Assembly: GCA_963580455.1 (NCBI GenBank)
Contig: OY756958.1
Coordinates: 2,120,501-2,184,500, forward strand
Length of the DNA stretch: 64,000 nucleotides
Reading direction: 5' to 3'
From: Euonymus europaeus
Lineage: Eukaryota; Streptophyta; Magnoliopsida; Celastrales; Celastraceae
Both the position numbers and the translations under genes were made by a program. The notes under the pieces are model-generated. The model had not been told where the DNA came from. It worked only from the letters and a program-made list of their open reading frames with translations, and ran no database searches. Shown here piece by piece: positions 46,001 to 56,973 of the stretch; within the stretch, counting starts at the first letter, position 1, and every line of letters starts with the position of its first letter.

Positions 46001-46516
46001 GAGGGAGACTTAATTAAAAAATTGGGAGTGTCGAAGGTTACAAGATCTGTGGTGATCACAATGCTGCAAAACGGTTTTCGTCCAGGAAGAGGCTTGGGGA
46101 AAAATGATCAGGGGATTACCCAGCCCATAGAGATAAAGAAGCATGTTGAACGTTGGGGTCTGGGTTATGATCCGAGTTGGGAAGATAAGAAGCAAGGAAG
46201 GAGGGAGAGACAGATGAAGCAGATTCCATGGCTCTATCATACCTTCATCTCTGATGGTTTCTTGGATAAGGATAGTACACTCGATACTGGGGCAGTTTAT
46301 CACGATAAACTGCCGGAAGAACCAAAAACTTTCAGAGTAAGGGTTAATTTTCAGAGGATGTGTGACCAGTTTGGGGAATGTGAAATTGATGTGGTTGAAG
46401 AGGGAGAAGGATCAACAGTGAAGCCTGACTTTGTCATTGCTCGTCCCCCGGGGTTCACGCTCAGCAATTGGACCAGCCTGGAGATACCAGTGCACATCCA
46501 AGCTCTACAAAAGTAA
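43097..46516 (+). CDS. Ogre gag-protease polyprotein (copy 2), 1139 aa
   Basis: The translation is identical to copy 1 over all 1139 residues: Gag core, two Cys/His knuckle-like motifs, protease active site LIDNGSSLN and G-patch-like segment. One silent difference was seen, A at 30798 versus G at 43222 (Thr codon ACA/ACG). The stop at 46514 overlaps the putative intron donor at 46513. The near-perfect identity shows that the duplication is recent or the copies are homogenised. Confidence 0.88.
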   Translation: MHILFLINFYLHLEGFLKSYKIAPTKGHSHPYNTRSQSRPTTSMEPTEREHQLSLEVAELKEQLSMLMKQMADKGKMEENSSGDSKGSESRAKKEPHNVDSSPSKIEVVKIGNVTPRKDAEEDNIARLKRMEHWMRSERGFEAPGTLSSKSLCLIKDLHIPPDFKLPTFSIFNGSGVPLDHLTMYCRRMHPYIGDDKMLIHLFQDSLTGAAERWFNSLNPSMVTTWEDLAELFTKQYKHNVAKIPTLFDLQNTLMRDGEGFRDYAYRWRDLASQITPPLSERDLVDAFLDALQEPYSSKMVGGGYAGIAETIHAGERVERGIRKGSISINVDKFDPSKGAKGKKKENEVHNVSLSYNQPSYSSHVPPVSDYQPRGNMPRAPQYTAFNQYNQSPRPHYQNPHPNRPKEHFDPIPITYTQCFNKLQEQGAITPIPGKVYSLPYPRWYKPDVICLYHGNMPGHSTEDCFPLKRIVQGMVKANWLNFDAIEKPSVNDNPLPNHEDGVNAVDGDNVIVRDVGQILTPMRVLLEILLKEGLIQTEELELGLRYEGYKEQECCGFHKGVQGHSIERCFSFRKKVQTLVDDRKIVVERSHKGQVEVNMTDGEFYQGPKRGGSSKSIVLQYYVEDDQRLKGQVPQLAYTNNKEVPWNYGGSKIEECVDNISGISGVTRSGRVFARTDLAEVEVEKRRKGKAVTGVDEVGTKEDPIVCSEETKKAVTEDEIQEFLKIVRQSEYTVIDQLKRTPAKISILELILSSEPHRQVLLKMLNQAYVTEKIPVDSFDGIIGNVLASHLISFTEEELPSGGVEHNKALHISAMCRGREIASILIDNGSSLNIMPKETFDKIPIDRSYMKQATIVVKAFDGTRRGVLGEIEVPLEIANVTFNVPFVIMDIRPTYSCLLGRPWIHAAGAVPSSLHQMLKFIHEGRMHIVKGQTEWMVASLSNHVDAPEDGIESSFQSFEIATASLVKEGDLIKKLGVSKVTRSVVITMLQNGFRPGRGLGKNDQGITQPIEIKKHVERWGLGYDPSWEDKKQGRRERQMKQIPWLYHTFISDGFLDKDSTLDTGAVYHDKLPEEPKTFRVRVNFQRMCDQFGECEIDVVEEGEGSTVKPDFVIARPPGFTLSNWTSLEIPVHIQALQK

Positions 46517-46663
46517 ATTTTGGAGCAATTAAGATAAAACTTTCATTTTCAAGAGCATGTTTCTTTCTGTTTAAATAAGACTTATGTTATGGCGGCTATC
46601 GCATGTTTTCTCTTCCAAGTCATGAAATAAAATCCAGTTTTCCTATATTCATATTTCTTTCAT

Positions 46664-49600
46664 TTGTTAAAACTTTTCATATTTCGATTCCAACACCAAT
46701 CTCATCCCATTAACAGGCTTGAAAACGATGATAGCAAAGAAGGCGAAACTAATGAACCAAATTTTGACACACTCATTAACAGTGTTGAAACCGATGATGA
46801 GAGTGAAGGAGAGATTGATATCCCACCTGAAATAGAAAGACAAGTCAACCAAGAGGAAAAAATTATTCAATTACATCAAGAGGTTACGGAAATAATCAAT
46901 TTAGGCACGGAGTTGGACAAAAAGGAGGTCAGAATGGGAGAAGCTCTCGAGGGAAATGATAGAAAATACTTAAAAGATCTCTTACATGAATATCAAGATG
47001 TTTTTGCATGGTCGTATCAAGATATGCCGGGACTCGATGAAAATATTGTGGAACATAAATTACCACTAATATCAGGGTGTGCTCCAGTAAAACAAAAATT
47101 GAGAAGGTTAAAGCCTGATATGCTGCTAAAAATAAGGGATGAGGTGAAGAAACAATTTGATGCCGGTTTTCTTGAGGTAGCGCATTATCCAGAATGGATA
47201 GCTAATATTGTACCAGTACCTAAAAAAGACGGCAAAGTAAGGATGTGTGTTGATTATAGGAATCTAAATCGAGCAAGTCCAAAAGACAATTTTCCTCTCC
47301 CACACATTGATATCTTGGTAGACAATACGGCTCAACATCCAACATTCTCATTCATGGATGGGTTCTCAGGTTACAATCAAATTAAAATGGCACAAGAGGA
47401 TCGTGAAAAGACTACTTTTGTCACTCTTTGGGGGACGTTCTGTTACAAAGTCATGCCATTCGGATTAAAGAATGCAGGGGCAACTTATCAACGAGCTATG
47501 GTTACTCTGTTTCATGACATGATGCACCGAGAAATTGAGGTATATGTGGATGACATGATAGCCAAATCAAAAGAGGGAGAAAACCATTTGGAGAATCTTC
47601 GGAAGTTGTTTGAACGTCTGAGAAAGCACCAGCTAAAACTTAATCCCGCAAAATGCACCTTTGGGGCAACTTCGGGGAAGTTGCTCGGGTTCATCGTGAG
47701 TAGAAGAGGCATTGAAGTGGATCCAGATAAGGTGAAGGCAATCTTGGAGATGTCGCCTCCCCGTACAGAAAAAGAAGTTAGAGGGTTTTTAGGAAGGTTG
47801 AACTACATCGCTAGATTTATTTCCCAGTTAACCTCTACATGTGAACCCATCTTCAAGCTATTGTGCAAGAATAACCCGAAAGAATGGAATGAAGATTGCC
47901 AGTTTGCTTTCGAGAAGATTAAACAATATTTGCAGAATCCTCCTGTATTGATACCCCCGGTAGCCGAAAGACCTTTGATTCTATATTTGACTGTCTCAGA
48001 AAATTCAATGGGTTGTGTATTAGGACAACATGATTCGGCGGGAAGAATAGAACACGCTATATACTATCTCAGCAAGAAATTCACAAGTTGTGAATCGAAT
48101 TATTCCATGTTAGAAAAGACTTGTTGTTCACTAGCATGGGCAGCACACAGGCTTCGACAATATATGTTATATCATACCACATGGTTGATTTCTAGGATGG
48201 ACCCAATAAAGTATATTTTTGAAAAGCCATCACTATCTGGAAGGATTGCAAAATGGCAGATGCTTCTATCAGAGTATGATATCCAATATGTCACTCAGAA
48301 AGCCGTAAAGGGCAGTGCCATAGCAGATTATTTAGCAGACAGAGCAATTGATGATTTCAGGCCAATGAATCATGGCTTTCCAGATGCCGAAGTCCTGAAT
48401 ATATCAGAAAAGGACGAAAAGCCAGTTGAACCAAATAAGTGGACAATGTGTTTTGATGGAGCCTCGAATGCAGTGGGATATGGGATTGGAGCAGTATTGA
48501 TATCACCGGAAGGAGACATTACTCCTTTTACCGCCAAGTTATATTTCACATGTACAAACAATATGGCAGAATACGAGGCGTGTGCAATGGGAATTCAAGC
48601 TGCTATAGATACCAACATAAAGAAGTTGCAGGTTTATGGTGACTCGCAGTTAGTAGTTAAGCAGTTGAGTGAGGAGTGGGAGACAAAAGACGGAAAGCTA
48701 ATTCCTTATCATCAGCACGTCAAGAAATTAACAAAGTTTTTTGAATGGATTGAATTTGACCATATTCCAAGAGAAGAAAATCAGATTGCGGATGCTTTAG
48801 CTACCCTAGCCTCCATGTTTGACGTAGACCCAAAAGGAGAGGTCCCGGTGATTAAGATTGAAAAACGAGAGGTACAAGGCCATTGTTCAAATGTAGAGGA
48901 GGAATCTGATGGCAAACCATGGTATTACGATATTCAGGTGTACCTCAAAGAAAAGTTGTACCCTGAAGGAGCATCAGAGAATGACAAACGTACTTTAAGA
49001 AAATTATCAGGGGCATTCTTCCTGAATGGAAATGTGTTATATAAGAGGAATCATGGGATGATTTTACTACGTTGTGTTGATGAGTTAGAAGCAAGACAGA
49101 TTATGGCAGAAATCCATGAAGGATTGTGTGGAACTCATTCCAGCGGGTATGCAATGACAAAAAAGATAATTAGAGCTGGATATTACTGGTTGACAATGGA
49201 GAAAGATTGTATTGGTTATGCGATGAAGTGCCACAAGTGTCAGATCTACGCAGATAGGACGCATGTCCCGGTCAACCCATTGCATGTCTTAACCTCGCCA
49301 TGGCCTTTCTCGATGTGGGGAATAGATGTTATTGGACCAATTGAGCCAAAAGCCTCCAATGGACATCGGTTTATCTTGGTGGCTATCGATTACTTCACGA
49401 AGTGGGTAGAAGCTTCTTCGTATACCAATGTGACTAGCAGTGTGGTGGTTAGATTTTTGAAAAAGGAAATCGTGTGCCGATATGGAGTTCCCGAGAGAAT
49501 AATTACCGATAACGGGACGAACTTTAACAGCAAAATGGTGAAAGATTTTTGTGAGCAATTTAAAATTGGACATCACAATTCAACACCGTATCGTCCAAAA

Positions 49601-50167
49601 ACGAATGGAGCAGTTGAGGCAGCCAACAAGAATATTAAAAAGATTGTTGGAAAGATGACTAATAATTACAAGGATTGGCATGAGAAACTCCCTTTTGCCT
49701 TGTATGGATACCGGACATCGATACGCACATCCACTGGTGAAACTCCATTTTCATTAGTTTATGGTACAGAAGCGGTTTTGCCAGTTGAAGTAGAAATTCC
49801 TTCGCTTCGGGTTTGCTTGGAAGCAGAATTGGAAGAGGTAGAATGGATACAAACAAGATATGAACAGTTGAATCTGATTGAAGAGCGGCGATTACGAGCC
49901 ATCTGTAAAGGGCAATTATACCAAAGACGCATGATGAGAGCACACAATAAGAAGGTTCATCCCCGTAGTTTTGAGGAAGGGGATTTGGTGTTGAAAATGA
50001 TATTACCACCCCACAAAGATCATCGAGGAAAGTGGACTCCGAGCTATGAAGGACCTTATGTTGTGAAAAAGGCTTTTTCTGGTGGAGCATTACGGTTAAC
50101 CACAATGGACGGAGATGATGTGCCCCACCCGGTGAATGCAGACGCTGTTAAAAGATATTACGCATGA
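46664..50167 (+). CDS. Ogre pol: RT, dual RNase H, integrase (copy 2)
   Basis: The translation is identical to the 1167-residue frame of copy 1, with RT YVDDMIAKS, a degenerate first RNase H, an archaeal-type RNase H, and integrase HHCC and DDE motifs intact. With the putative intron removed, coding starts at 46717. The unit has both flanking LTRs (LTR 2 and the partly deleted LTR 3), so it looks coding-competent. Confidence 0.93.
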   Translation: MLKLFIFRFQHQSHPINRLENDDSKEGETNEPNFDTLINSVETDDESEGEIDIPPEIERQVNQEEKIIQLHQEVTEIINLGTELDKKEVRMGEALEGNDRKYLKDLLHEYQDVFAWSYQDMPGLDENIVEHKLPLISGCAPVKQKLRRLKPDMLLKIRDEVKKQFDAGFLEVAHYPEWIANIVPVPKKDGKVRMCVDYRNLNRASPKDNFPLPHIDILVDNTAQHPTFSFMDGFSGYNQIKMAQEDREKTTFVTLWGTFCYKVMPFGLKNAGATYQRAMVTLFHDMMHREIEVYVDDMIAKSKEGENHLENLRKLFERLRKHQLKLNPAKCTFGATSGKLLGFIVSRRGIEVDPDKVKAILEMSPPRTEKEVRGFLGRLNYIARFISQLTSTCEPIFKLLCKNNPKEWNEDCQFAFEKIKQYLQNPPVLIPPVAERPLILYLTVSENSMGCVLGQHDSAGRIEHAIYYLSKKFTSCESNYSMLEKTCCSLAWAAHRLRQYMLYHTTWLISRMDPIKYIFEKPSLSGRIAKWQMLLSEYDIQYVTQKAVKGSAIADYLADRAIDDFRPMNHGFPDAEVLNISEKDEKPVEPNKWTMCFDGASNAVGYGIGAVLISPEGDITPFTAKLYFTCTNNMAEYEACAMGIQAAIDTNIKKLQVYGDSQLVVKQLSEEWETKDGKLIPYHQHVKKLTKFFEWIEFDHIPREENQIADALATLASMFDVDPKGEVPVIKIEKREVQGHCSNVEEESDGKPWYYDIQVYLKEKLYPEGASENDKRTLRKLSGAFFLNGNVLYKRNHGMILLRCVDELEARQIMAEIHEGLCGTHSSGYAMTKKIIRAGYYWLTMEKDCIGYAMKCHKCQIYADRTHVPVNPLHVLTSPWPFSMWGIDVIGPIEPKASNGHRFILVAIDYFTKWVEASSYTNVTSSVVVRFLKKEIVCRYGVPERIITDNGTNFNSKMVKDFCEQFKIGHHNSTPYRPKTNGAVEAANKNIKKIVGKMTNNYKDWHEKLPFALYGYRTSIRTSTGETPFSLVYGTEAVLPVEVEIPSLRVCLEAELEEVEWIQTRYEQLNLIEERRLRAICKGQLYQRRMMRAHNKKVHPRSFEEGDLVLKMILPPHKDHRGKWTPSYEGPYVVKKAFSGGALRLTTMDGDDVPHPVNADAVKRYYA

Positions 50168-51095
50168 TGAAAGAAAATGTGACGCGCAAAAAACTGGGGC
50201 AGTTTTTAGCGCAGACCATAAGCTATCTCGTCTTCAGGGCTCAAATATTTCATTCATTCTTCTTCAAATTATTCCTTCCTGTATTGTTATGCTAATCAGC
50301 ATACGAGCGTTTGCTTAATAAAATCCCCGAGTCTATCATTTACCTCTTATCTCAATTACTCACCTTTCTCACGCATAGCCATATTACTAAGCTTATTTAA
50401 ACAGAATATAAGGAAATATATGAGTAAATAGTATGTCTAACAAAGATCGGAGCAGCTATAGTAGACATGATTAGCGATTGCACGAGTGTATAGGATGGCA
50501 GTGAACTTTATCATTATATTTTTATACATGTGCATCAAATTTTCATAGATCCAAGTCTAAATTAACATGTTTTTCATATTAAAAGATTTTCTAAATTTTC
50601 GAGATTAAATTTCAAGGTATCTTTTAGATGAAGATATTGTTCGGGTTAAAGTACTTTCTATTATCGAGGTTCGTTATTAAGGTTAAAATGACTTTAGAAG
50701 TCAAGTTGGTTTTGGAGTTTAAGTTAGTTGTTAAAATAGCCTTCGGGATTGAAATAGACCTTTGGATTACAGGTGAATAATTACATTTATTTGGAGATTA
50801 AAATGGTCATTGGATTAAAATTATTTTTGGGATTAAAGCATTTCATGGATTAATGATTGAGGATTAAGATATTTCGGATTATCAAATGGATCAAATTGTT
50901 TACAGACTATCGGGTGATTAATGATGGTAGGATTTTGGAGTAATTCTTGGGCAATTAGTATATGTTGGATGTATGTAAAAAGGGCTCGTATTTTGAATAG
51001 CGTCGCCTAGTTTTTAAAAAATTCATACTATCAAAAATGAGATACAATGCCTTTACGTGCCATTTACAATGTAAAGTCCCGCAAAGGGGGGCAGC

Positions 51096-54000
51096 TGTTG
51101 TACCCCATTTTTGTCTTGGGCCTAATCAATAAACTTAGGCATAGGAAAGTTTCAGGATTAATAAAATTTATGAGACGTGCAAAGGAAAAAAAATATATAA
51201 AATAAAATAGATAAATAGATTTACCATTGCATGCGATATTAATGTGATCATTAAACCCAAACAAATTAATCGAACGCACTAAAAATCCAAAGTTATTGTT
51301 TTAAGCCTTAAGGAAATGGCCCATTAGGAAAGCACCTACATTAGAGTCATCATTAAAGGGATTCAATAAATCAAATCAATAAGACCTATCACCAAAATTA
51401 AGCCCAATTATTAGGGCCCTAAAATAGAACTAAGTATGCAGCCCGGCCCAAACGCCCACTCACTACCCAAGCCAATAGCCCGGCCCAAACGCTCACTACC
51501 AGCCCGGCCCAAACATTTTGCCTAAACCTAAACCTAAACGAAGAAAGAAACGGGGGAAGAGAAGGGCGCCGTGTAAGAGAGAGAGAGAGACGGGAAAGGA
51601 AACAATAGCTGGAAAAAGAAAGAAAGAAGAAGGGAGAGTGACGCCGGAAGTTAAGGGGAGAGAGCGATCAGAAAAGGAAAAGAAAGGGGCGCCGAGAAAA
51701 AAAAAAGGGAAAGAAGAGAGGTAGAATCCTAGGGTTTACATTAGGGGATTGATTAGGGATTTTGAGTGGAGAATTTTCGTGGTTGGCAGATCGGGTTTAG
51801 GTAATAGTTGAGGAAGAAAGGAAACCTTGGAGCGATTGAGGAGGATTTTTGGATTTTAATTGAGGAAGCAAATCGGTATTAAGAAAAGATTAAGAGATGA
51901 TTTAGGGATTCCTTAGTGAAGGGGGATTCGAGTTTGGCATTATAAAAGGAGGAGTAGACGTGAAGGGAAGGGAGAGAATTTTCTGGGCTTCTTCTGAAAA
52001 TTTTCTGCGTTTCTTCTGCTTCTTCTGGGATTTTCGAGGCTTCTTCCTCTTCTTTCTTTTCAAATTTTTCTGGGGGTTTCTCGAGTCCGGTTTTCTGAAT
52101 TTTTTCTGGAGCTTCTGTTTTTTTTTCTTTTTTTTCTTCTTCTTTTCGAATTTTCTGGAGGGATTTTTCCTTTCTGCTTTCGGCTTCTGATTTTTCTCTG
52201 TTTTGGCTTCTGATTTGCCGGGGTTTCTTCCTTTCTTCTCACTCTGTTCCAGACCGAAAATTGGAGAGAGGATTTTGGGAGGAGAGTGATCGAATTTTCC
52301 TAAGGAACGTTTCGGGTTTGAAACTTTGGGAGTTGAATCGAGAACGTATTGTCGGAATTATTTCTTCGGTTGGTCAAGGGTAAGGTTTCGGGATCCTTCA
52401 ATCTATTTTACTCAAATCTTGAGCGAGGTTCGGATGGTTTCTGAAAACCAAGGGAAGAACACTCATGATTTCTCATGATGCTCTTGTTAATGGCATAGAT
52501 GTATACTGGGTATTCTTGATGGTTGTTTTGTCTGGGAATATCTTGATTCTGTGTGATTCATGGTCTGCTGCGTTTTTCATGCTATATTCAATATGTTGTT
52601 CTCATAATATGCATGCCTTGTTGTTTTGATGGATGAAAATACACTTGTTGTAGTATTATTGATTATCAAGTTCTATAACCGAGGTTTTGATGCTTTCTGT
52701 TTTGCTTTAATATATGAACACCTCACTGCTGTTGAAGATATATATCTTGTGTTATGGGAGGGTCTCTGTCATTGCTCTGGTTTGGATATTACTAGTACTA
52801 CATAAATGGAGGAACATGTGAATGGCGCTCTTGTTTTTCAATTGTGAGTTGTATGGATATGAAGTGTGTTTTCTTAATCAATGTGGGCTGAGATATTGTT
52901 ATCGAATGGTGGAGGATTCGCCATGCTAATCTTGTGAACTTGTGTTTGTAGTATCTATTATTTGAAGTGTTTGTGAATTGAATTTATATTGGATCAGCAG
53001 TATTTTACGATGCCATCAGGAGGTGATTTGAATATTTATTGATTGTATGAATTGTTTGAGCTTTAGGATTTCTGAATAGTTTGATTTAAACAAAATTTGC
53101 ATGAAAATATAATTTTATGTGACATTTTTTTATCACATCAAAGCAATTAGTTATAAGTTTTCAATCATATTAATTCAATAATATGATTGAAATATTTGAT
53201 TGCTAATAAAAAATAGGGGAATCGAAATCTCATTCCATTCATCATTTTTAAGATGCTAATATGTTATTTATTGAATTGTGCTTATATATGAATTATGTGA
53301 TTGGTTTGATGTTGTTTGGTTTGATGTTGTGTGATTTAAGTGTTAATTGTATGATTTAAGGTTTTAATATGTTTTGATTAGTGGGTTTGCGATAATTTAA
53401 TATCGTATAGTCCACATATAAAAAATTCGGTTCCCCAACATTTGTTCTTTAATTTTATTTTTACCTTTGTTATTTTATTTATTTTCATTCCTATTTTTAT
53501 TTCACTTTATTTTATCTATTTTACTTTATTTTCCTTTTTATTTATATATTTTATTTATTTTTCTTTTCTGTTTTTATTTATTTTAAATTTCGTTTTTATT
53601 TTTATTATAATAATAATTATTATTATTTTATACATTATTATTTTTCATTTTATTTTACTTTACTTTTTCCCTCTTTGTTTATTTTCGTTATACATTATTA
53701 TTTTGTATCTCATTATTATCAATAGTACTATTATGTAATTTGCCTTATATTATTATTACGTATTTATATAATATTTATGTTATTTTAATTTTTATATTAT
53801 ATTTACCTTTTGGTTTTATTTCTATTTTTATTCTTATCCTTATTTTACTTTATGTTATTTACTATTTTATATTCTATTTTACTTTATTTCAAATTTAGGT
53901 ATTATATAAAAATTATACTAAAAGTCTTTGCCTACGATGGAATCTATTTGAGGAATGCATTGGATGCACCCTTAGGTAGATTCTTGAGGTGAGAGTGTTT

Positions 54001-54275
54001 CTTGGGAAAATTGACCATTGGATGGAAAAACCCTATGAACCTCAAGATTAAGACCTTTAATATAGATTTTATATATACTATAAAATTATTTTATTTATAT
54101 ATACATATATATATTATGAATTCATTATATTCTATTTTGGTATAGCCATATATACCCTTTTTCTGGATTTTTCGTAGACCAAAATTATATTTTTATGGTG
54201 ACCAATTGCACCTATTCAATTGGTGGCGACTTCTATTTTATTAAAAAATCCTCTTTCGCAAAACCGGTTGCGACA
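51096..54275 (+). repeat. Ogre-type LTR 3 (3180 bp, with internal deletion)
   Basis: Matches LTRs 1 and 2 but lacks about 406 bp in the AT-rich 3' part: CATATAT at about 54154 runs directly into ACCCTTTTTCTGG, whereas LTR 1 has the intervening block 29318-29723. The junction shows a TA/TAT microhomology. A 9-bp deletion in a CTTCTG-type tandem tract (near 51990) and at least three single-base changes are private to this copy. Confidence 0.93.
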
Positions 54276-54280
54276 GTATC

Positions 54281-56689
54281 TACATCAGAGTTTTCATCAG
54301 AGACTGCGTCCTCAGCTGGAGAATCTGAACCATGCATTACTTCTTCAGAAGAATCCCTAGAACCACAAAACTGGTCTGGAACCATTACTTCTTCACTTTC
54401 TTCTGTTTCAGCAACTAAATCAGGAGATATATCCACATCTTCATCCCAATTCCAGCAAGCTTCTTCATTAAAAATCACATCCCTACTCACCAAAAGATTA
54501 TGACTTTCAACTTCATAAACTCTGTAAGCCTTGGAAACTGAACTATAACCCATGAATATACACTTCTTGCTTTTCTTGTCTAATTTGGACCTCTTCTCAG
54601 CTGGAACCAGAACATAACATATGCTGCCAAACACTCTCAAATGCTCCACTGTAGGTTTAACTCCACTCCATGCCTCTGTGGGAGTCTTATCTACAACAGC
54701 TTTGGTAGGACATAAATTCAGAACATACACAGATGTATTAACAGCTTCTGCCCAAAATTTATTGGGAAGATGTTTTTCTGTTAACATGGTTCTAGCCATT
54801 TCAACTATAGTACGGTTCTTTCTCTCAGCTACACCATTCTGCTGAGGACTATATCCTGCTGTCAATTGCTTCCAAATCCCTTCATCTGCACAAAACTGCT
54901 CAAACGTAGTGGAAGTGTACTCTCCCCCTCGATCACTTCTAATTCTCTTAATTTTCTTTCCACTCTGAGTTTCAACAAGAGCCTTAAACTGTTTGAACAC
55001 AGAAAAGGTTTGAGATTTCTCCCTTAAGAAATACACCCAACACATTCGAGAAAAATCATCAATGAAGGTTAAGAAATATCGACACTTGTTCAGAGAATCT
55101 GTTTGCATAGGGCCACAAAGATCTGTATGCACCAGCTCTAATGCTTCCTTACCACGCCAGTTTGCTTGATGAGGAAACGAAGTTCTATGCTGCTTGCCAA
55201 AGACACAACTCTCACACAGTTCAGTATCACTAGTAATTGGAGGCAGAGACATCACCATTTTTTTCTGAGTTAGAAGCTTCATACTATTTAAATTCAGATG
55301 CCCTAGCCGCTTGTGCCACAATTCAGTAACCTTGGTGGAGTTTTTACTTGTCACTAAAGCAATCTCTTCTTCAGACTGAAAATCAACCAGAAAGTTCCTT
55401 CTACCTTTCATTTTCACAAACATTAATTCTCTGTCAGCATCATCTTTATCATAAATCTTACAACCACCATCAGCAAAGACTAGTGTGTATCCTTTCTCAA
55501 TCATCTGTCCCACACTAAGAAGATTATGACTGAGTTCAGGAACAAATAATACATCACAAATATGTTTAGAGCCAGCATTAGAAAGAATCTTTACCATTCC
55601 CTTCCCAGTAGCCATAACTTTCTGACCATTACCCAAAGTAATACTAGATCGATGATTATGATCAATGTAATCAAACAACGACGAATTCCCTGACATGTGG
55701 TTACTACAACCACTGTCCAAATGCCACTCCACAGAATTATCTATACTAACAGAATGACTAGTATAGAACAAAGTCTCTTCTGGCACTGAACTATGATCAA
55801 CAAAATGAGTTGTATTCTCCTTCTTCTGCCTGCAATTTTTTTGAATATGGCCAAATCGTTTGCAATTATGACACTGGGGCTTTCCTTTGTGCCAACAGTC
55901 TGAAGCATAGTGTCCTATCTTCTTACATATATCACATTGAGGAGGTCCAGAAGACCTACCTTGTTCAGGTGATCTCCACTGAGCTTGTTTGCCTCTGCTG
56001 CTATCTTCTTTCAAATTCATTTTGGCTTGAAAGGCAGACTCTATGGACTGTGTCTGCTCACCTCTTCGTAACCTCCTGTGCTCATGAGCTTCTAAAGAAC
56101 CCACAAGTTCTTCTGGTTTTAACAAGGTCAAATCTTTCGACTCCTCTATGGCTGCTACAACCACATCATACCTCTCAGGTAAACTAATCAACATTTTTTG
56201 AACCATTTTCTGATCTGAAATTTCCTCCCCCAATGTACGCATTTGATTCACCACATTTATGACTTTGGCATAAAATTCCTTCACACACTCTGCTTCAGCC
56301 ATCCGAAGATTCTCGAACTCCCTCCGTAAATTCTGTAGCTTGACCACCACAGTCTTGCCATCACCCTCAAATTCCTTCTCTATAATCTCCCATGCTTCTT
56401 GAGCATAAGTTGCTCTAATAATCCTGGGAAAGATACTGGCTGTTACACCATTCTGGAGTCTAGATAATGCCTTGGCATTAGCCAGCCTCTTACCATCAAG
56501 ATCCTTCTTCCCTGAAGCATCCAGCGAAGTTTCAGCATCAGGTTCCTTGTACCCGGTAGTCACAATGTTCCATAGACCTTCAGACATCAAGAAAGTCCGC
56601 ATCTTCACTTTCCATGAAGGATAATCGTTGCCATCGAACACCGGCAAGAACTGAGACATGCGATTCTGTGATTCACTAGATGAAGCCAT
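54281..56689 (-). pseudogene. Copia gag-protease-integrase, upstream half of the polyprotein (cut by Ogre insertion)
   Basis: Starts at ATG 56689 (MASSSESQNRMSQFLPVF), about 45 bases after the PBS. The gag UBN2-type region has FDGNDYPSWKVKMRTFL. Two CCHC knuckles lie at about residues 252-285 (CDICKKIGHYASDC and CHNCKRFGHIQKNC). The protease has WHLDSGCSNHMSGN (about 325). Integrase has the GAG_pre-integrase HKRLGHLN, CESCVFGKQ, and the DDE core with HTDLCGPM (about 522), SDRGGEYTS and QQNGVAERKNR. The frame ends in foreign sequence at 54275, where it runs into the Ogre LTR; the downstream half lies at 24607-26248. Up to the insertion no stop or frameshift is seen. Confidence 0.95.
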
Positions 56690-56750
56690 GATCTGCTTCA
56701 GAACTTCACAAATACAAGCCTAGATTTGTGGAACCTGGCTCCGATACCAC

Positions 56751-56968
56751 TGTCAAGAATAAAGTTTCAAACTTTTCTAAATACAGAAGCTTTTCTTCCA
56801 ACAGCATAACCAGCTCATAGGCTTAGTTTTCCATTCATTTTCTCAACAACTTCTCTTACACGACAAAGCAAGATATTACTACAACAAGCAAAAGACAGAA
56901 CTACCCTTCTAGACAATATTAAAAACATAAAACCATGCAAGACAACCAAAACAGCAATTCACCCAACA
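56751..56968 (-). repeat. Copia 5' LTR (218 bp)
   Basis: Right-hand LTR, matching 24399-24616 base for base by eye. It is followed on the coding strand by the initiator tRNA-Met-type primer binding site at about 56748-56733. Confidence 0.95.
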
Positions 56969-56973
56969 ACTTG

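Larger units (their letters stand above)
26244..54280 (+). mobile_element. Ogre/Tat-type Ty3/gypsy retrotransposon dimer: LTR-internal-LTR-internal-LTR, single TSD GTATC
   Basis: The block 26249-54275 lies inside copia pol, flanked by GTATC at 26244-26248 and 54276-54280. It holds three LTRs (26249-29845, 38672-42269, 51096-54275) and two internal regions of equal length, 8826 bp (29846-38671 and 42270-51095). Both internals encode the same three proteins. After each of the first two LTRs is a PBS-like tract (TGGCGACTTCACTGGGGA), possibly for a tRNA-Arg; before the second and third LTRs is the purine tract AAAGGGGGGCAGC. An extra ORF upstream of gag, a putative intron between protease and RT, two RNase H-like domains and very long LTRs match the Ogre branch of the Tat lineage. 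A single target duplication implies one insertion followed by LTR-LTR unequal recombination. Confidence 0.93.
24394..56973 (-). mobile_element. Ty1/copia LTR retrotransposon (24399-56968) interrupted by a nested Ogre-type element
   Basis: Two 218-bp LTRs, 24399-24616 and 56751-56968, look identical by eye and have TG...CA ends. The target duplication is ACTTG at 24394-24398 and 56969-56973. On the minus strand, next to the 5' LTR (right side), is a primer binding site TGGTATCGGAGCCAGG (about 56748-56733) complementary to initiator tRNA-Met. Next to the 3' LTR is a purine tract (CAGGGGGAGTG). The coding region runs from 56689 leftwards as gag-protease-integrase, is broken at 54276-54280/26244-26248 by the Ogre insertion, and continues as RT-RNase H to 24607. 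Gene order INT before RT defines the copia superfamily. Identical LTRs suggest a recent insertion between two PR-10 genes. Confidence 0.95.

Noticed and set aside
49659..50105. Long minus-strand frames opposite Ogre pol (also 37235-37681)
   Set aside because: They are shadows of the integrase C-terminus, identical in both copies simply because the DNA is duplicated.
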